The position numbers and the translations under genes are program-made. Shown here piece by piece: positions 54,468 through 63,059 of a stretch of DNA of 64,000 bases. The notes beneath the pieces were generated by a model that did not search any database, was not told the origin of the DNA, and saw only the letters and a list, made by a program, of their open reading frames with translations. The DNA comes from Caulobacter soli (GTDB taxonomy: Bacteria > Pseudomonadota > Alphaproteobacteria > Caulobacterales > Caulobacteraceae), in contig NZ_CP049199.1 of the NCBI RefSeq assembly GCF_011045195.1, positions 1,550,001-1,614,000 of the forward strand, in the 5' to 3' direction. Each line of letters begins with the position of its first letter. The first letter of the stretch is position 1.

Positions 54468-55732
54468 GATCGACCTCCGGCCACGGGGGAGGCGCGCCGC
54501 GAGCGCGCGCCAAGACCCTGGTCAATGACGTCGGCCGCCGCCAGACCGCTCTCCCAGGCGCCGTGCGCGGTGGAGAAATCCGTGAGCGAGCAGGCTTCCC
54601 CGGCCAGGCAGAGCTGCTCGCTGATGGGACGCGCCAGGACCGCGCGCGCCGATGCATGGCCAGGAAGCGCGTGACTGTAGGAGCCGCCGATCGTGGGCTC
54701 CTGGCCCCAGGCCGTGGCGATGATCGGCGTGAGGCCCTGGACGAAGGTCGATCCGAACAGGCCCGCCAGCTCGTCCTTGACGAAGGCGATGGCCGCGGGC
54801 TTGCCTTCGGCTTCCAGGGCCTTGGCGTTGGCGCCGCCGAGGAAGCCCTCGATCAGGGGACGGCCCAGCGGACGTAGATAGTAGCTGCCGGTCGCCGCAC
54901 GGTGTAGGTCGCCCATCAGGTGGGCCTCGGCCGGCAACCGGTGGGTCGCGTCGAGCGACAGGAAGACCTTGTTGGCCAGCCCCAGAGGCAACCGCGTCGC
55001 CGCTTGCAGGTGCTCATCGATCGACGGGGTGAACCGAATGGCGCCGGCGGCCAGCATCGCGCTTGACGCCGTGACGATCGCGGCGCGGGCGCGGATCGGA
55101 CCGCGATCGGTCTCCAGGCTGATCTCATCGCCCTGGCTGACCGACAGCACCCTGGTGGAAAAAGCCCGCGGCAGGGGTGCGCCAAGCTCGGCGATGAATG
55201 CGCCATAGCCCATGGACAGGCGCCAGTTGGAGGCGCCGCCGGCATTCTCGTAGGCAAGGAAGTCGGCGACGGAGAGACGGTCGAGCTCCACGCCGTTTGC
55301 GAAGCTGCTGATCGCGTCGACGAAGGGCCGCCATCGATCGCGTCCGGCCAGGGCGTCGCTGGCCCGATCGCTCGCCGGCGGGGCGCGGCGCAGGCGATCG
55401 GCGAGGGCCGCGTAGGCCGCCCAGCCGTCGCCCTGGTCCTGGAGGGCGTTCAACGGCTCCGGGAGGCGGTGACGCCAGGCGCCGCGACCATGCTGAAGGA
55501 CAAGGCCTTGGGCTTCGGCTTCTCGCGCCAAGGGGTTGCGGGCGGCCGAATGCAGCCAGTGGCAGCCCAAGTCCAGGGGCAGGCCGTCGAAAGCGATGGT
55601 GCGCGCCCGCCCGCCGAGCCGCGGCAAAGCCTCGACGACCAGCACCGAGCGACCCTTGGCCGTCAGGCGTCGCGCGGCCGCTATGCCGGCCGCGCCGCCG
55701 CCGATGACCGCCACGTCCAGCAGGTCGGCCAC
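54464..55732 (-). CDS. FAD-dependent flavin monoamine oxidase-like protein
   Basis: 422 residues. N-terminal dinucleotide fold VAVIGGGAAGIAAARRL (8-24) and the GG-doublet LPRLGGRARTI; C-terminal FAD segment LCLAGEACSLTDFSTAHGAW with the usual G-E-A end. This is the amine oxidase superfamily; the substrate could be an amine, carotenoid precursor or other reduced carbon. It starts 6 bp after the small monooxygenase gene and overlaps the antiporter, so it is translated in one run. Confidence 0.88.
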   Translation of the reverse strand: MADLLDVAVIGGGAAGIAAARRLTAKGRSVLVVEALPRLGGRARTIAFDGLPLDLGCHWLHSAARNPLAREAEAQGLVLQHGRGAWRHRLPEPLNALQDQGDGWAAYAALADRLRRAPPASDRASDALAGRDRWRPFVDAISSFANGVELDRLSVADFLAYENAGGASNWRLSMGYGAFIAELGAPLPRAFSTRVLSVSQGDEISLETDRGPIRARAAIVTASSAMLAAGAIRFTPSIDEHLQAATRLPLGLANKVFLSLDATHRLPAEAHLMGDLHRAATGSYYLRPLGRPLIEGFLGGANAKALEAEGKPAAIAFVKDELAGLFGSTFVQGLTPIIATAWGQEPTIGGSYSHALPGHASARAVLARPISEQLCLAGEACSLTDFSTAHGAWESGLAAADVIDQGLGARSRRASPVAGGRS

Positions 55733-55738
55733 CGGTGG

Positions 55739-56035
55739 TCAGGCCGCGTCGATCGCGTGGCCGGTGACCGAGAGGCGCTCGGCCAGATCGGGGATGCGCG
55801 ACAGGTAGTGCTGGAAGTGCGGGCTGGTGCGGTGGGCCACGACGGCGTCATCGTCGCGATAGAGCTCATCCAGGAAGAAGCGGCTGTCGTTGTCATGATC
55901 GCGCCACAGATCCCAGCGCAGGTTGCCGGGCTCCTGGCGGCTAGCGACCTGGAGGGTGCGCAGCAGCGCCTCCAGTTCGGCCTCCTTCTGCGGCTTGGCC
56001 GTCAGGATGGCGATGGTCTTGGCTTGGGCGCTCAT
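55739..56035 (-). CDS. antibiotic biosynthesis monooxygenase (ABM) domain protein
   Basis: 98 residues from ATG 56035, which has AGGAGA upstream. The ABM fold is seen: IAILTAKPQKEAELEALLR, QEPGNLRWDLWRDHDN and FFLDELYRDDDAVVAHRTS, ending with the HFQHYLSRI helix. Related proteins (YgiN type) oxidise quinols without a cofactor. First gene of the operon ABM - FAD oxidase - antiporter. Confidence 0.9.
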   Translation of the reverse strand: MSAQAKTIAILTAKPQKEAELEALLRTLQVASRQEPGNLRWDLWRDHDNDSRFFLDELYRDDDAVVAHRTSPHFQHYLSRIPDLAERLSVTGHAIDAA

Positions 56036-56162
56036 GGGATCTGTCTCCTGGGTTCGTGGGCGGGCCCTTGAGCCGGGACGCCGCGACGGCGGGGGTCCAG
56101 GTCGGCCACGCATTGGGATCTCTCGCCGGTCGGCAAGGTCGGCCGGCCCGGGCCCGACAACA

Positions 56163-56214
56163 CCTAGCGCGGGCATGAGCCGCGCCGCAATTAAGCGCGG
56201 TAAAAACTCGTGAA
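56163..56214 (-). promoter_or_regulatory. triple 10-bp-phased repeat and -10-like element upstream of the ABM operon
   Basis: Minus strand TTCAC (56214-56210), TTTAC (56204-56200) and TTAAT (56194-56190). TA at 56166-56165 (GCTAGGTG) lies 28 nt from the third repeat start. Confidence 0.65.
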
Positions 56215-56280
56215 AGGCCTCAAAACCCTTGCTGGGTCGTGCTTGTAGCGAGTTTTCGACGTCCAGGCCGGGTGCGCGCG

Positions 56281-56332
56281 CTAACTGAAATTGACCCGGC
56301 TTTACTGGCGCGAACCCATGTTCCCTCATAAA
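56281..56332 (+). promoter_or_regulatory. triple 10-bp-phased repeat and -10-like element upstream of the OpuAC gene
   Basis: CTAAC (56281), TTGAC (56291), TTTAC (56301); TA at 56329-56330 (CATAAAC) exactly 28 nt after the last half-site start. Confidence 0.65.
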
Positions 56333-56481
56333 CCACGGGCGGCAATGCCAAGGCGCTCAACTGACGGGCGAAATGGGAGGCGGTCACGACCGGAGTTCAA
56401 GTGCTGGGCGAATTGACCGCCCCGTTGTCCCGCCGACCAGCCTCGCCCGAGCGCAGGCCGGCGACGGCTGGAGCCAGTGGA

Positions 56482-57318
56482 ATGACCCCAGGCAAGCGCG
56501 TCAGAACTTCAGGCGACACCACCACCCTTGTCATGGGACAGGTCACCCATAGCTTGAACGCCGCCGTCGGCGCGGTCGTGCAGGAGCTCCTCGAGCGGAT
56601 CGGTTGCCGGGTGTCGGTGGTCACGGGAGGCTATGACGAGATCTTCCTGTTGCTGGAGGAGGGGGCGATCGATCTGATGGCCGCCGTTTGGTTGCCGGAC
56701 GCCCACGCCGATCTGTGGGCGCGCCACGGGGCCGGCGCCGAGGAGATCGCCTCGCTCTATGATGGCGCGCACTTCTTCTGGGCGGTTCCCGACTATGTCC
56801 CCCAGGACCTGGTCGCCACGATCGCGGATCTGAGCCAGCCGACCGTCATCGAGCGCATGACGCCCCTGATCCTGGCCAATGGACCTTCGACGGTCCTCAG
56901 TCTGAAATCCCAGGATGCCATGGCCGCCTACGGTCTGGACGCCGTCGGCTACCACTTCCGCTCCGGATCCCCAGGCGAATGGGTCGGCGCCTATGAGGCC
57001 GCCCTAGCCGAGCGCCGATGGTTCGTCTTTCCGACCTGGACGCCGCAGTTCCTCAATCGCGACGAGCGCCTGCGAACCCTGGCCGACCCGATCGGCGTAC
57101 TTGGAGGACGCAACCATGGCGTCCTGGTCGCGCCGGCAGGACGCCTGGAGGCGATCTCGCCGCGGGCGCGCCAGATGCTGGCTCACCTGAAGATCGGTTT
57201 GGACGGCGTCACCGAGATGGATCGCCTGATCAATGTCGACAAGCGCACGCCCAAGAACGCGGCCTTGGCGTGGATGAGCGCCAACAGCCGCCGGGTCGAG
57301 GCTTGGCTGCGCGGCTGA
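56482..57318 (+). CDS. orphan OpuAC-type glycine betaine-binding domain, no signal peptide
   Basis: 278 residues from ATG 56482 with GGAG upstream. The sequence follows the OpuAC/ProX substrate-binding fold: MGQVTHSLNAAVGAVVQELL, IDLMAAVWLPDAHADLWARH and FVFPTWTPQFLNRDERL, with aromatic residues that in homologues cage the quaternary amine. There is no signal peptide, lipobox or neighbouring ABC permease, so it cannot work as a normal importer. It may be a cytoplasmic sensor or storage protein, or the true start may lie upstream (frame open to 56401). Confidence 0.75.
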   Translation: MTPGKRVRTSGDTTTLVMGQVTHSLNAAVGAVVQELLERIGCRVSVVTGGYDEIFLLLEEGAIDLMAAVWLPDAHADLWARHGAGAEEIASLYDGAHFFWAVPDYVPQDLVATIADLSQPTVIERMTPLILANGPSTVLSLKSQDAMAAYGLDAVGYHFRSGSPGEWVGAYEAALAERRWFVFPTWTPQFLNRDERLRTLADPIGVLGGRNHGVLVAPAGRLEAISPRARQMLAHLKIGLDGVTEMDRLINVDKRTPKNAALAWMSANSRRVEAWLRG

Positions 57319-57346
57319 TTTTTGGCGTGGCCGGGGGCGCGGCGAT

Positions 57347-57361
57347 TTTACCAGACTTTAC
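57347..57361 (+). promoter_or_regulatory. 10-bp-phased repeat upstream of the GFA gene
   Basis: TTTAC (57347) and TTTAC (57357), exactly 10 bp apart, about 110 bp before the start codon. A TA lies at 57369, not at the usual distance. Confidence 0.5.
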
Positions 57362-57466
57362 GTCTTCCTACCGCTCCAGCGCCTCGGGCCGATGAATAGT
57401 ACCGCTCAAGGCTCGGCGGCGCGGCGCGCCGCGCTCGGCCTGGATCCAGGAGGAAGGGCGAAGACC

Positions 57467-57880
57467 ATGACCAAGAAACACACCGCGCGGTGCGCCTGCG
57501 GCGCCGTGAAGTTCGAGTTCGACACCGACCCCGACTTCATCGCCGTTTGCCATTGCCTGGACTGCAAGAAGGCCTCGGGCGGCGAGGCGGCGGTCTGGTT
57601 CGGCGTTCCGTCCGACGACTTCACCCTGACCAGCGGTCAAACCCAGGCCTTCGGCTACGTCGCCGATTCCGGGGGCAAGCTCGATCGCAACTTCTGCCCC
57701 ACCTGCGGGGCGCGCCTCTACACCAGCAACCTGACGAGCTTCCCAGGCCTGACCTTCGTCCAGCTTGGCAGCCTCGATGATCCGACCGGCATCGAGCCCA
57801 AGCTCGAGATGTACGTCAAACGCCGGTTGCCCTGGGTCAAGCCGCTTGATCTTCCACAGTTCGAAGGCATGCCCAGCTGA
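57467..57880 (+). CDS. GFA-family zinc protein
   Basis: 137 residues from ATG 57467, with GGAGGAAGG upstream. The glutathione-dependent formaldehyde-activating enzyme fold is shown by its Cys pattern: Cys9 and Cys11 (ARCACGAVKFEF), Cys28, Cys30 and Cys33 (CHCLDCKK), and Cys77 and Cys80 (FCPTCGARLY), forming two zinc sites. Only some family members act on S-hydroxymethylglutathione, so the reaction is not assured. Confidence 0.9.
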   Translation: MTKKHTARCACGAVKFEFDTDPDFIAVCHCLDCKKASGGEAAVWFGVPSDDFTLTSGQTQAFGYVADSGGKLDRNFCPTCGARLYTSNLTSFPGLTFVQLGSLDDPTGIEPKLEMYVKRRLPWVKPLDLPQFEGMPS

Positions 57881-57973
57881 CAGGTCGGTTCGCCGATCCG
57901 CTCTCGAGACGAGCAGGCCCGCGGGGAAGCCGAGTCTTCACCACGGGCCTGGCGCTTTTACCCTGCCGACCGC

Positions 57974-58990
57974 CTACGGATCGATCGGCAGGGGCGCGGC
58001 GGTCGACACCAGGCCGTCTTCGCGCAGTTCACGCCAGAAGTCGTCCGGGATCTTGGCCGCCAAGGCGGCATGGTCCTCGACGATGCGCTCAGGCTTGCTC
58101 GCGCCTGGAATGACGGCGGCCGTGGCTGGATGGGCCAGGCAGAACTGCAGCGCCGCGGCCTTGATCGGAACCTGATGGCGGGCGCACAAGGCCTTGAGCT
58201 TCTCCAGCTTGGCGGCGATCTGCGGCGGCACCGCGCCATATTCGAAGTGCTTGCCGCCAGCCAGGACGCCCGAGCTGTAGGGGCCGCCGACCACGATATC
58301 CACGCCGCGCTTCTGCGCCGCCGGCATCAGGCGCTGCAACGCCCGTTCGTGATCGAGCAGCGTATAGCGCCCGGCCAGGAGCGTGCCGTCGGGGTCGGCC
58401 TCGGCCAGATCGAGCATGACCTCTACCGCCTCGACCCGGTTGACGCCCAGGCCCCAGCCCTTGATCACGCCCTCTTCGCGCAGCCGGGTCAGAGCCGGAA
58501 AGGCGCCAACGCGTGCGGCTTCGAACATCGACAGCCAGCGGTCGCCGTGGAAGTCCTGGGCCACGTCGTGGATCCAGACGAAGTCGATATGGTCCACGCC
58601 CAGGCGCTTGAGACTGTCCTCGATCGAGCGCTTGGCGCCGTCGGCCGAATAGTCGAGGGCGATCTTGTTGGCGCGCCCGTATTTGAAGATGTCGCCCTTT
58701 TCGCCCTGATCCCGGGCGGCGGGATCCTCCAGCTCGTCCAGGATCAACCGGCCGACCTTGGTGCTCAGGACGTATTCGCCGCGTGGGCGTCCAGAAAGCG
58801 CCTTGCCCAGCCGGATCTCCGACAGGCCCGCCCCGTAGAAGGGCGCGGTGTCGAAATAACGTGTTCCCGCCGCCCAAGCCGCGTCGACGGTGGCCAGGGC
58901 CTCGTCCTCGGCGATATCCCGGAACATGTTCCCCAGGGGCGCGGCGCCAAAGCCCAGGGGGCCGGCCAGCAGGGCTTGTCTAACTTTCAT
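57974..58990 (-). CDS. aldo/keto reductase
   Basis: 338 residues from ATG 58990 with GGAGGG upstream. TIM-barrel NADPH oxidoreductase. The tetrad is Asp47 and Tyr52 in YFDTAPFYGAGLSE, Lys78 in LSTKVGR and the His of VWIHDV. The C-terminal cofactor segment includes ALQFCLAHPATAAVIPGASKPERI (first 10 residues ALQFCLAHPA). It resembles pyridoxal 4-dehydrogenase or L-fucose dehydrogenase-type members. It stands alone with its own repeat promoter. Confidence 0.9.
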   Translation of the reverse strand: MKVRQALLAGPLGFGAAPLGNMFRDIAEDEALATVDAAWAAGTRYFDTAPFYGAGLSEIRLGKALSGRPRGEYVLSTKVGRLILDELEDPAARDQGEKGDIFKYGRANKIALDYSADGAKRSIEDSLKRLGVDHIDFVWIHDVAQDFHGDRWLSMFEAARVGAFPALTRLREEGVIKGWGLGVNRVEAVEVMLDLAEADPDGTLLAGRYTLLDHERALQRLMPAAQKRGVDIVVGGPYSSGVLAGGKHFEYGAVPPQIAAKLEKLKALCARHQVPIKAAALQFCLAHPATAAVIPGASKPERIVEDHAALAAKIPDDFWRELREDGLVSTAAPLPIDP

Positions 58991-59040
58991 GGATCCCTCC
59001 ACCGAATGCGACGCGATCGGAACGACGGCTGGACGTAAGG

Positions 59041-59091
59041 CTACGCCTAGGCGCGAAGGGGTGGGGGTTAAGGCTCGTAAAACCTGGTAGA
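59041..59091 (-). promoter_or_regulatory. triple 10-bp-phased repeat and -10-like element upstream of the aldo/keto reductase
   Basis: Minus strand TCTAC (59091-59087), TTTAC (59081-59077), TTAAC (59071-59067); TA at 59043-59042 (CGTAGCC) 28 nt from the last half-site start. Confidence 0.65.
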
Positions 59092-59104
59092 CGCCGATCG
59101 GCGA

Positions 59105-62020
59105 TCAGCGCGTGACGATCCTGGGCCGGCGTAGGCGATCGAGAAGCTTGCGGGCCTGGACGTGGTCGCGCGATGCGTGGGCGAAGGCCAAGCGCCCGCA
59201 GGTCTCTTCCAGCAAAGTCACCGCCGAGGAGACGCGGCCCAGCTGCGTCCAGAGCTCGGCCAGGCTGGCGGCGGCGCGAAGCTCGAAGACGTGCGCGCCG
59301 ATCGACGCGGCCGAGGCGATGGCCCGCTCCAGCGTCTGTTCGGCGTGCTCGGTCGCGCCATCGCGCTGCTCGACCAGCCCGCGCACGCGCAACACTTCGG
59401 ACAGGCACCAGGCCTCTTCCTGAGCCTGGACCAGGGCCAGGGCGGTGTCGGCCGCGCCGCGGGCGACATCCAACCGTCCCTGGTCGAGCGCGGCTTGGAC
59501 GAGCATGCTGGCGTAGATCGGCGCGCGCAGAAGGAAGTTGCTGGCCAGCAGCTCGTCGAGGGCCGCGACCATGGCGTCGACCCCGCCTTCGTCTCCTCGG
59601 GCGTGCTGGATGGCGCCGCCGAAAAATCGGCTGACCGGACCCCAAATGCCAATGTCGCGGTGATTGAAGTTGTCGATCAGCGTCTCCAGATGCGCCTGGG
59701 CCGCCTCCAGCTCGCCGTTCCAAAGCGTCACGGGCAGGGCCGCCAGCGCCAAGGCGTTGGAATGGGAGACCACATGCCCGGTCGACAGGGCTCCGGCCAC
59801 GGCCGCCGCGGCCGCTTCGCTCGCCAGGACCGCCTCGCCGCGAACCCAGGCGACCGTCGCCAGCGAATTGCGGATCGCCACATAGCGGTCGAGCTGAAAA
59901 CGGGCGATGCGCGAGCGGTGGCTGACCGTGGCGTGTTCGCGGGCGAGCCGCACGAACGTCTCATAGGCCGCATCGACCTGGCCGCAATAAAAGGCGGTCA
60001 TGGCCCGCAGCCGTTCGCCGTCGGGCGCGGCCGAGCGATCGCTTTCGCCTTGGATCACTTCCTCGAAAGCTTCGAGCGTGACCAAGGCCTGGCGATGACG
60101 GCCGGTGAACGACTGAAGCACGGCCAAGCCCCACAGCGCACGCAGCTGATAGTCGATCGACCCGGTCGCCTGGGCGAGGGCCAGGCCCTCGCGCCAGGCT
60201 TCGTCGCCCTCCGGCGGCAGGCGCTCGGCGAAGGTCAGGCTCCAGGCGTAGGCCAGGATCAGCTTCATTCGCAGGCCCGGATCGCCATCGCCGTGGGACT
60301 CGGCGACCCGCAGGGCCCGGCGCACCCGCAAGCGGCTTTCCCCGACCAGCGACAGCTCGTCCCACAGCGGGATCGCCGCGGCGGTGAGCCAAAGTCCCAG
60401 CGCCGGCGACCCCTGGGCGCCGAAGGCCCAGTCGATCGCCTTGCGAAGGTCGTTGATGCGCGGGGCGTAGGCGGCGGTCCAATCCTCGACCAGCCGCCAG
60501 TGCCACTCCTGTTCGGCGCGCTCGAACACGCGCAGCAGGAAGGCGGCGTGACTGGCGAGGGCGGCGGGCTCCTCGCCAGCCTGGCGTAGGCGCTCGGCCG
60601 CGTAGGTCCTGGTGGCGTCCAGCAAGCGGTATTGCACCTTGCCGTCGGAGATGTTGGTCGACAGCAGGGACTTGGTCGCCAGATTGCCCACGCAGCGGGC
60701 GACGTCGTCGGTGGGGATGTCGAGCGGCAGTCCCAGCGCCAGGACGTCGTCCAGGCAGAACCTGCCGGCGAACACCGACAGCAGGCGCAGGACGGCTGCT
60801 TCGCGATCCGACAGCAGCCGATAGCTCCAGTCGAGCGTGGCCAGGAGGGTCTGATGGCGGGCGGGAGCGTTGCGCGGGCCATAGTTGAGCAGTTCAAAGC
60901 TCTGCTCGAGCAGGTGCAGCAGCGTGGCCGGATCTCGTGACGCCAAACGCGGCGCGGCCAGTTCGATGGCCAGGGCGATCCCGTCCAGCCGGCGGCAGAT
61001 GTCGACGATGGCGGGGATGTCCGCGTCGGTCGGCGTAAAGCCGGTCGCCGCATTGGCGCGTGTCACGAACAGCGCGATCGCCGAATAGGCCAGAGCCTCG
61101 TCCCGGTCCAACCGCCGTTCCGCCAGGGGGCAGCGCAGCGGCGCCAGAAGGTGGACGGTCTCGAACTGCGAGCGCAACGGCTCGCGGCTGGTGGCCAGGA
61201 CGCCGATGTCGGGCAACACCGAGCGGATGTGGTCGGCGACCATGCAGGTGGCGGCCAGCACATGTTCGCAATTGTCCAGGATCAGCAGCCGGCGCTGGCC
61301 GCGCAGCGCCTCGACGATCCCCGACAGCATGTCCGACAGATTGCCTCCCGCGCCCAGGGAAGACGCGATCGCCGGGCAGACTAGGCGCGCGTCGCCGATG
61401 GCGGCCAGATCCACAAAGCAGGCGCCGTCATCGAACTGATCGGCGACGTGGCGGGCGACGGCGACGGCGACGGAGGTCTTGCCGACCCCGGCCGGGCCGA
61501 CGATCGTCAGAAAGCCGGTGGAGACCAGACGGGCCGATAGCTCGGCTATGTCTTCCTCGCGTCCGAACAGGTCATGGGGCGGCGGCAGGTTGTCCAGGCC
61601 GACCGGCGAGGCGATCACGGGGGGCTTCTGCTCCAGGTCGATCCTGACCGGCGCCACGAAGCGATAACCGCGTCCGGGGACGGTCACGATGTAGGGCAGC
61701 TCCGAGCGCGCCTGGGGCAGGGCCCGGCGCAGCGAGGCGATATTGACCTTCAGATTGCTCTCGTGGACGAACGTGCCGGGCCAGGCAAAGCCGATCAATT
61801 GCTCCTTGCTGACCAGCTCACCCTGACGCTCGACCAGGAGCTGAAGCAGATCCAGGGCGCGGGTCCCGATGCGCACCGGAAAGGCGCCTCGCAGTAGCAG
61901 CTGGCGCTGGGGAATGAGCCGATAGTCGCCGAAACTGTAGACCTTCTCGCCGGCTGCCGCGGCGAAGGCCTGGCCATCGGCCTGGGCGAATGGCGTCTCC
62001 AGCGTCACGACCTTGGTCAT
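59105..62020 (-). CDS. OmpR-type winged-helix/STAND ATPase regulator, long form
   Basis: 971 residues from ATG 62020 (frame open slightly further). Winged helix at about 28-126 (YSFGDYRLIPQRQLLLRG, VPGRGYRFVAPV). STAND ATPase with P-loop GPAGVGKTS (175-183), LLILDNCEHVLAA and ATSREPLRSQ. Then ~450 residues of Ala/Leu-rich helical repeats (WTAAAIPLWDEL style, ending RKLLDRLRRP) that look like TPRs and would sense a ligand or partner. This is the full-length version of the two short paralogues in the window. It is divergent from an ECF sigma/FecR pair 387 bp away. Confidence 0.9.
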   Translation of the reverse strand: MTKVVTLETPFAQADGQAFAAAAGEKVYSFGDYRLIPQRQLLLRGAFPVRIGTRALDLLQLLVERQGELVSKEQLIGFAWPGTFVHESNLKVNIASLRRALPQARSELPYIVTVPGRGYRFVAPVRIDLEQKPPVIASPVGLDNLPPPHDLFGREEDIAELSARLVSTGFLTIVGPAGVGKTSVAVAVARHVADQFDDGACFVDLAAIGDARLVCPAIASSLGAGGNLSDMLSGIVEALRGQRRLLILDNCEHVLAATCMVADHIRSVLPDIGVLATSREPLRSQFETVHLLAPLRCPLAERRLDRDEALAYSAIALFVTRANAATGFTPTDADIPAIVDICRRLDGIALAIELAAPRLASRDPATLLHLLEQSFELLNYGPRNAPARHQTLLATLDWSYRLLSDREAAVLRLLSVFAGRFCLDDVLALGLPLDIPTDDVARCVGNLATKSLLSTNISDGKVQYRLLDATRTYAAERLRQAGEEPAALASHAAFLLRVFERAEQEWHWRLVEDWTAAYAPRINDLRKAIDWAFGAQGSPALGLWLTAAAIPLWDELSLVGESRLRVRRALRVAESHGDGDPGLRMKLILAYAWSLTFAERLPPEGDEAWREGLALAQATGSIDYQLRALWGLAVLQSFTGRHRQALVTLEAFEEVIQGESDRSAAPDGERLRAMTAFYCGQVDAAYETFVRLAREHATVSHRSRIARFQLDRYVAIRNSLATVAWVRGEAVLASEAAAAAVAGALSTGHVVSHSNALALAALPVTLWNGELEAAQAHLETLIDNFNHRDIGIWGPVSRFFGGAIQHARGDEGGVDAMVAALDELLASNFLLRAPIYASMLVQAALDQGRLDVARGAADTALALVQAQEEAWCLSEVLRVRGLVEQRDGATEHAEQTLERAIASAASIGAHVFELRAAASLAELWTQLGRVSSAVTLLEETCGRLAFAHASRDHVQARKLLDRLRRPRIVTR

Positions 62021-62309
62021 CAGCAAGTCTCGCGCGCGGCGTCGTCGCGCGCTTGGGCGCACAGGCCTTGGGCGCGCAGAACGTCAGGCCGCCGTGCGCG
62101 CTTGCAGACCGGCAGGGCGTGATCCCAGTCACCGCGATGCGCCGTGGTCCCCATGGGCGAGTCCTTGCTTCAAAACTTGCGTCAAAACCTCTCTAGTTAA
62201 GACGCTCGGGTGTGTGGCCGCCTCCAAGTTTCGGAGAAAGGTTTCCCGCTCCAGACCGAAAAATTCGATGACCAAGTGGACTACTGGCTGAATCGGTTCG
62301 GGAATTTTG

Positions 62310-62324
62310 GTTAAATCAGGTAAA
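62310..62324 (-). promoter_or_regulatory. 10-bp-phased repeat upstream of the long winged-helix/STAND gene
   Basis: Minus strand TTTAC (62324-62320) and TTAAC (62314-62310). A TA lies at 62283-62282, 31 nt from the last half-site start, slightly longer than elsewhere. It could be autoregulatory. Confidence 0.5.
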
Positions 62325-62407
62325 ATCCACGAGGGGCCAGGATCGCATCGTGCGCGCTTGGCGTCCGACGGCGTCAGAGGGGCGCCCCGCTACAGGACGT
62401 CCAAGTC

Positions 62408-63001
62408 GTGCCGCACCTTCGTCCGATCGACCAATGGTTCGTCGACCAGGTCTTGCCCCTGGAGCCGATGCTGCTGGCCTCTGCGCGCAAGCTGGTCGAG
62501 GACGCCGACGCCGCCCGGGATTTGGTGCAGGATGCGTTCATGCGCGTGCTGGCGGTGGAAGGTTGCGTCGCGATCGAGGCGCCTCATCCCTACATGCTGC
62601 GCATCATGAAGAACCTAGCGATCCAGAAGCTGCGTCGCGCGCGGATCGCGCGGTTCGAGCAGCTTTCCATGGTCGACGAGTTCGACCTCGTCGACGAGGC
62701 GCCCGACGCCTTCCAGGTCATCGCCGGGCGAGAACAGCTGGCGCGGTTCAAGGCGGCCTTGCGGGACCTGCCCGAGCGATGCCAGAGCGTGTTCGTCATG
62801 CGCCGCCTGGAGGAGCGCTCACCCCGGGAGATCGCCCAGCGCCTGGGCGTCAGTCCTTCGACTTTGGAAAAGCGGCTGGCGCGCGCCCATCATCTGATCG
62901 CTCGGGCCCTGGCCGCCACGCCAGCCCGCGTCCTTGACGACGATCGCGCCAGCGAGGCGTCGACCGTCCCCGCCAAGACCCGGAGCGTCCAATCGTCATA
63001 G
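62408..63001 (+). CDS. ECF sigma factor 2, FecI-like
   Basis: 197 residues from GTG 62408 (no strong ribosome site). Region 2: DADAARDLVQDAFMRVLAVE; region 4: LPERCQSVFVMRRLEERSPR and EIAQRLGVSPSTLEKRL. The C-terminal ~25 residues (DDDRASEASTVPAK) are a disordered tail not found in the first sigma factor. The following FecR homologue starts 58 bp downstream. Confidence 0.9.
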   Translation: MPHLRPIDQWFVDQVLPLEPMLLASARKLVEDADAARDLVQDAFMRVLAVEGCVAIEAPHPYMLRIMKNLAIQKLRRARIARFEQLSMVDEFDLVDEAPDAFQVIAGREQLARFKAALRDLPERCQSVFVMRRLEERSPREIAQRLGVSPSTLEKRLARAHHLIARALAATPARVLDDDRASEASTVPAKTRSVQSS

Positions 63002-63059
63002 AGGCGTCACACAGGTTGGAGGCGCTGGCCCGTTCAATCGTCTTGTCTTGTGGGGGCAG

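Noticed and set aside
57951..57966. TTTAC before the end of the aldo/keto reductase gene
   Set aside because: Single half-site only, and located downstream of GFA and at the 3' end of the opposing gene.
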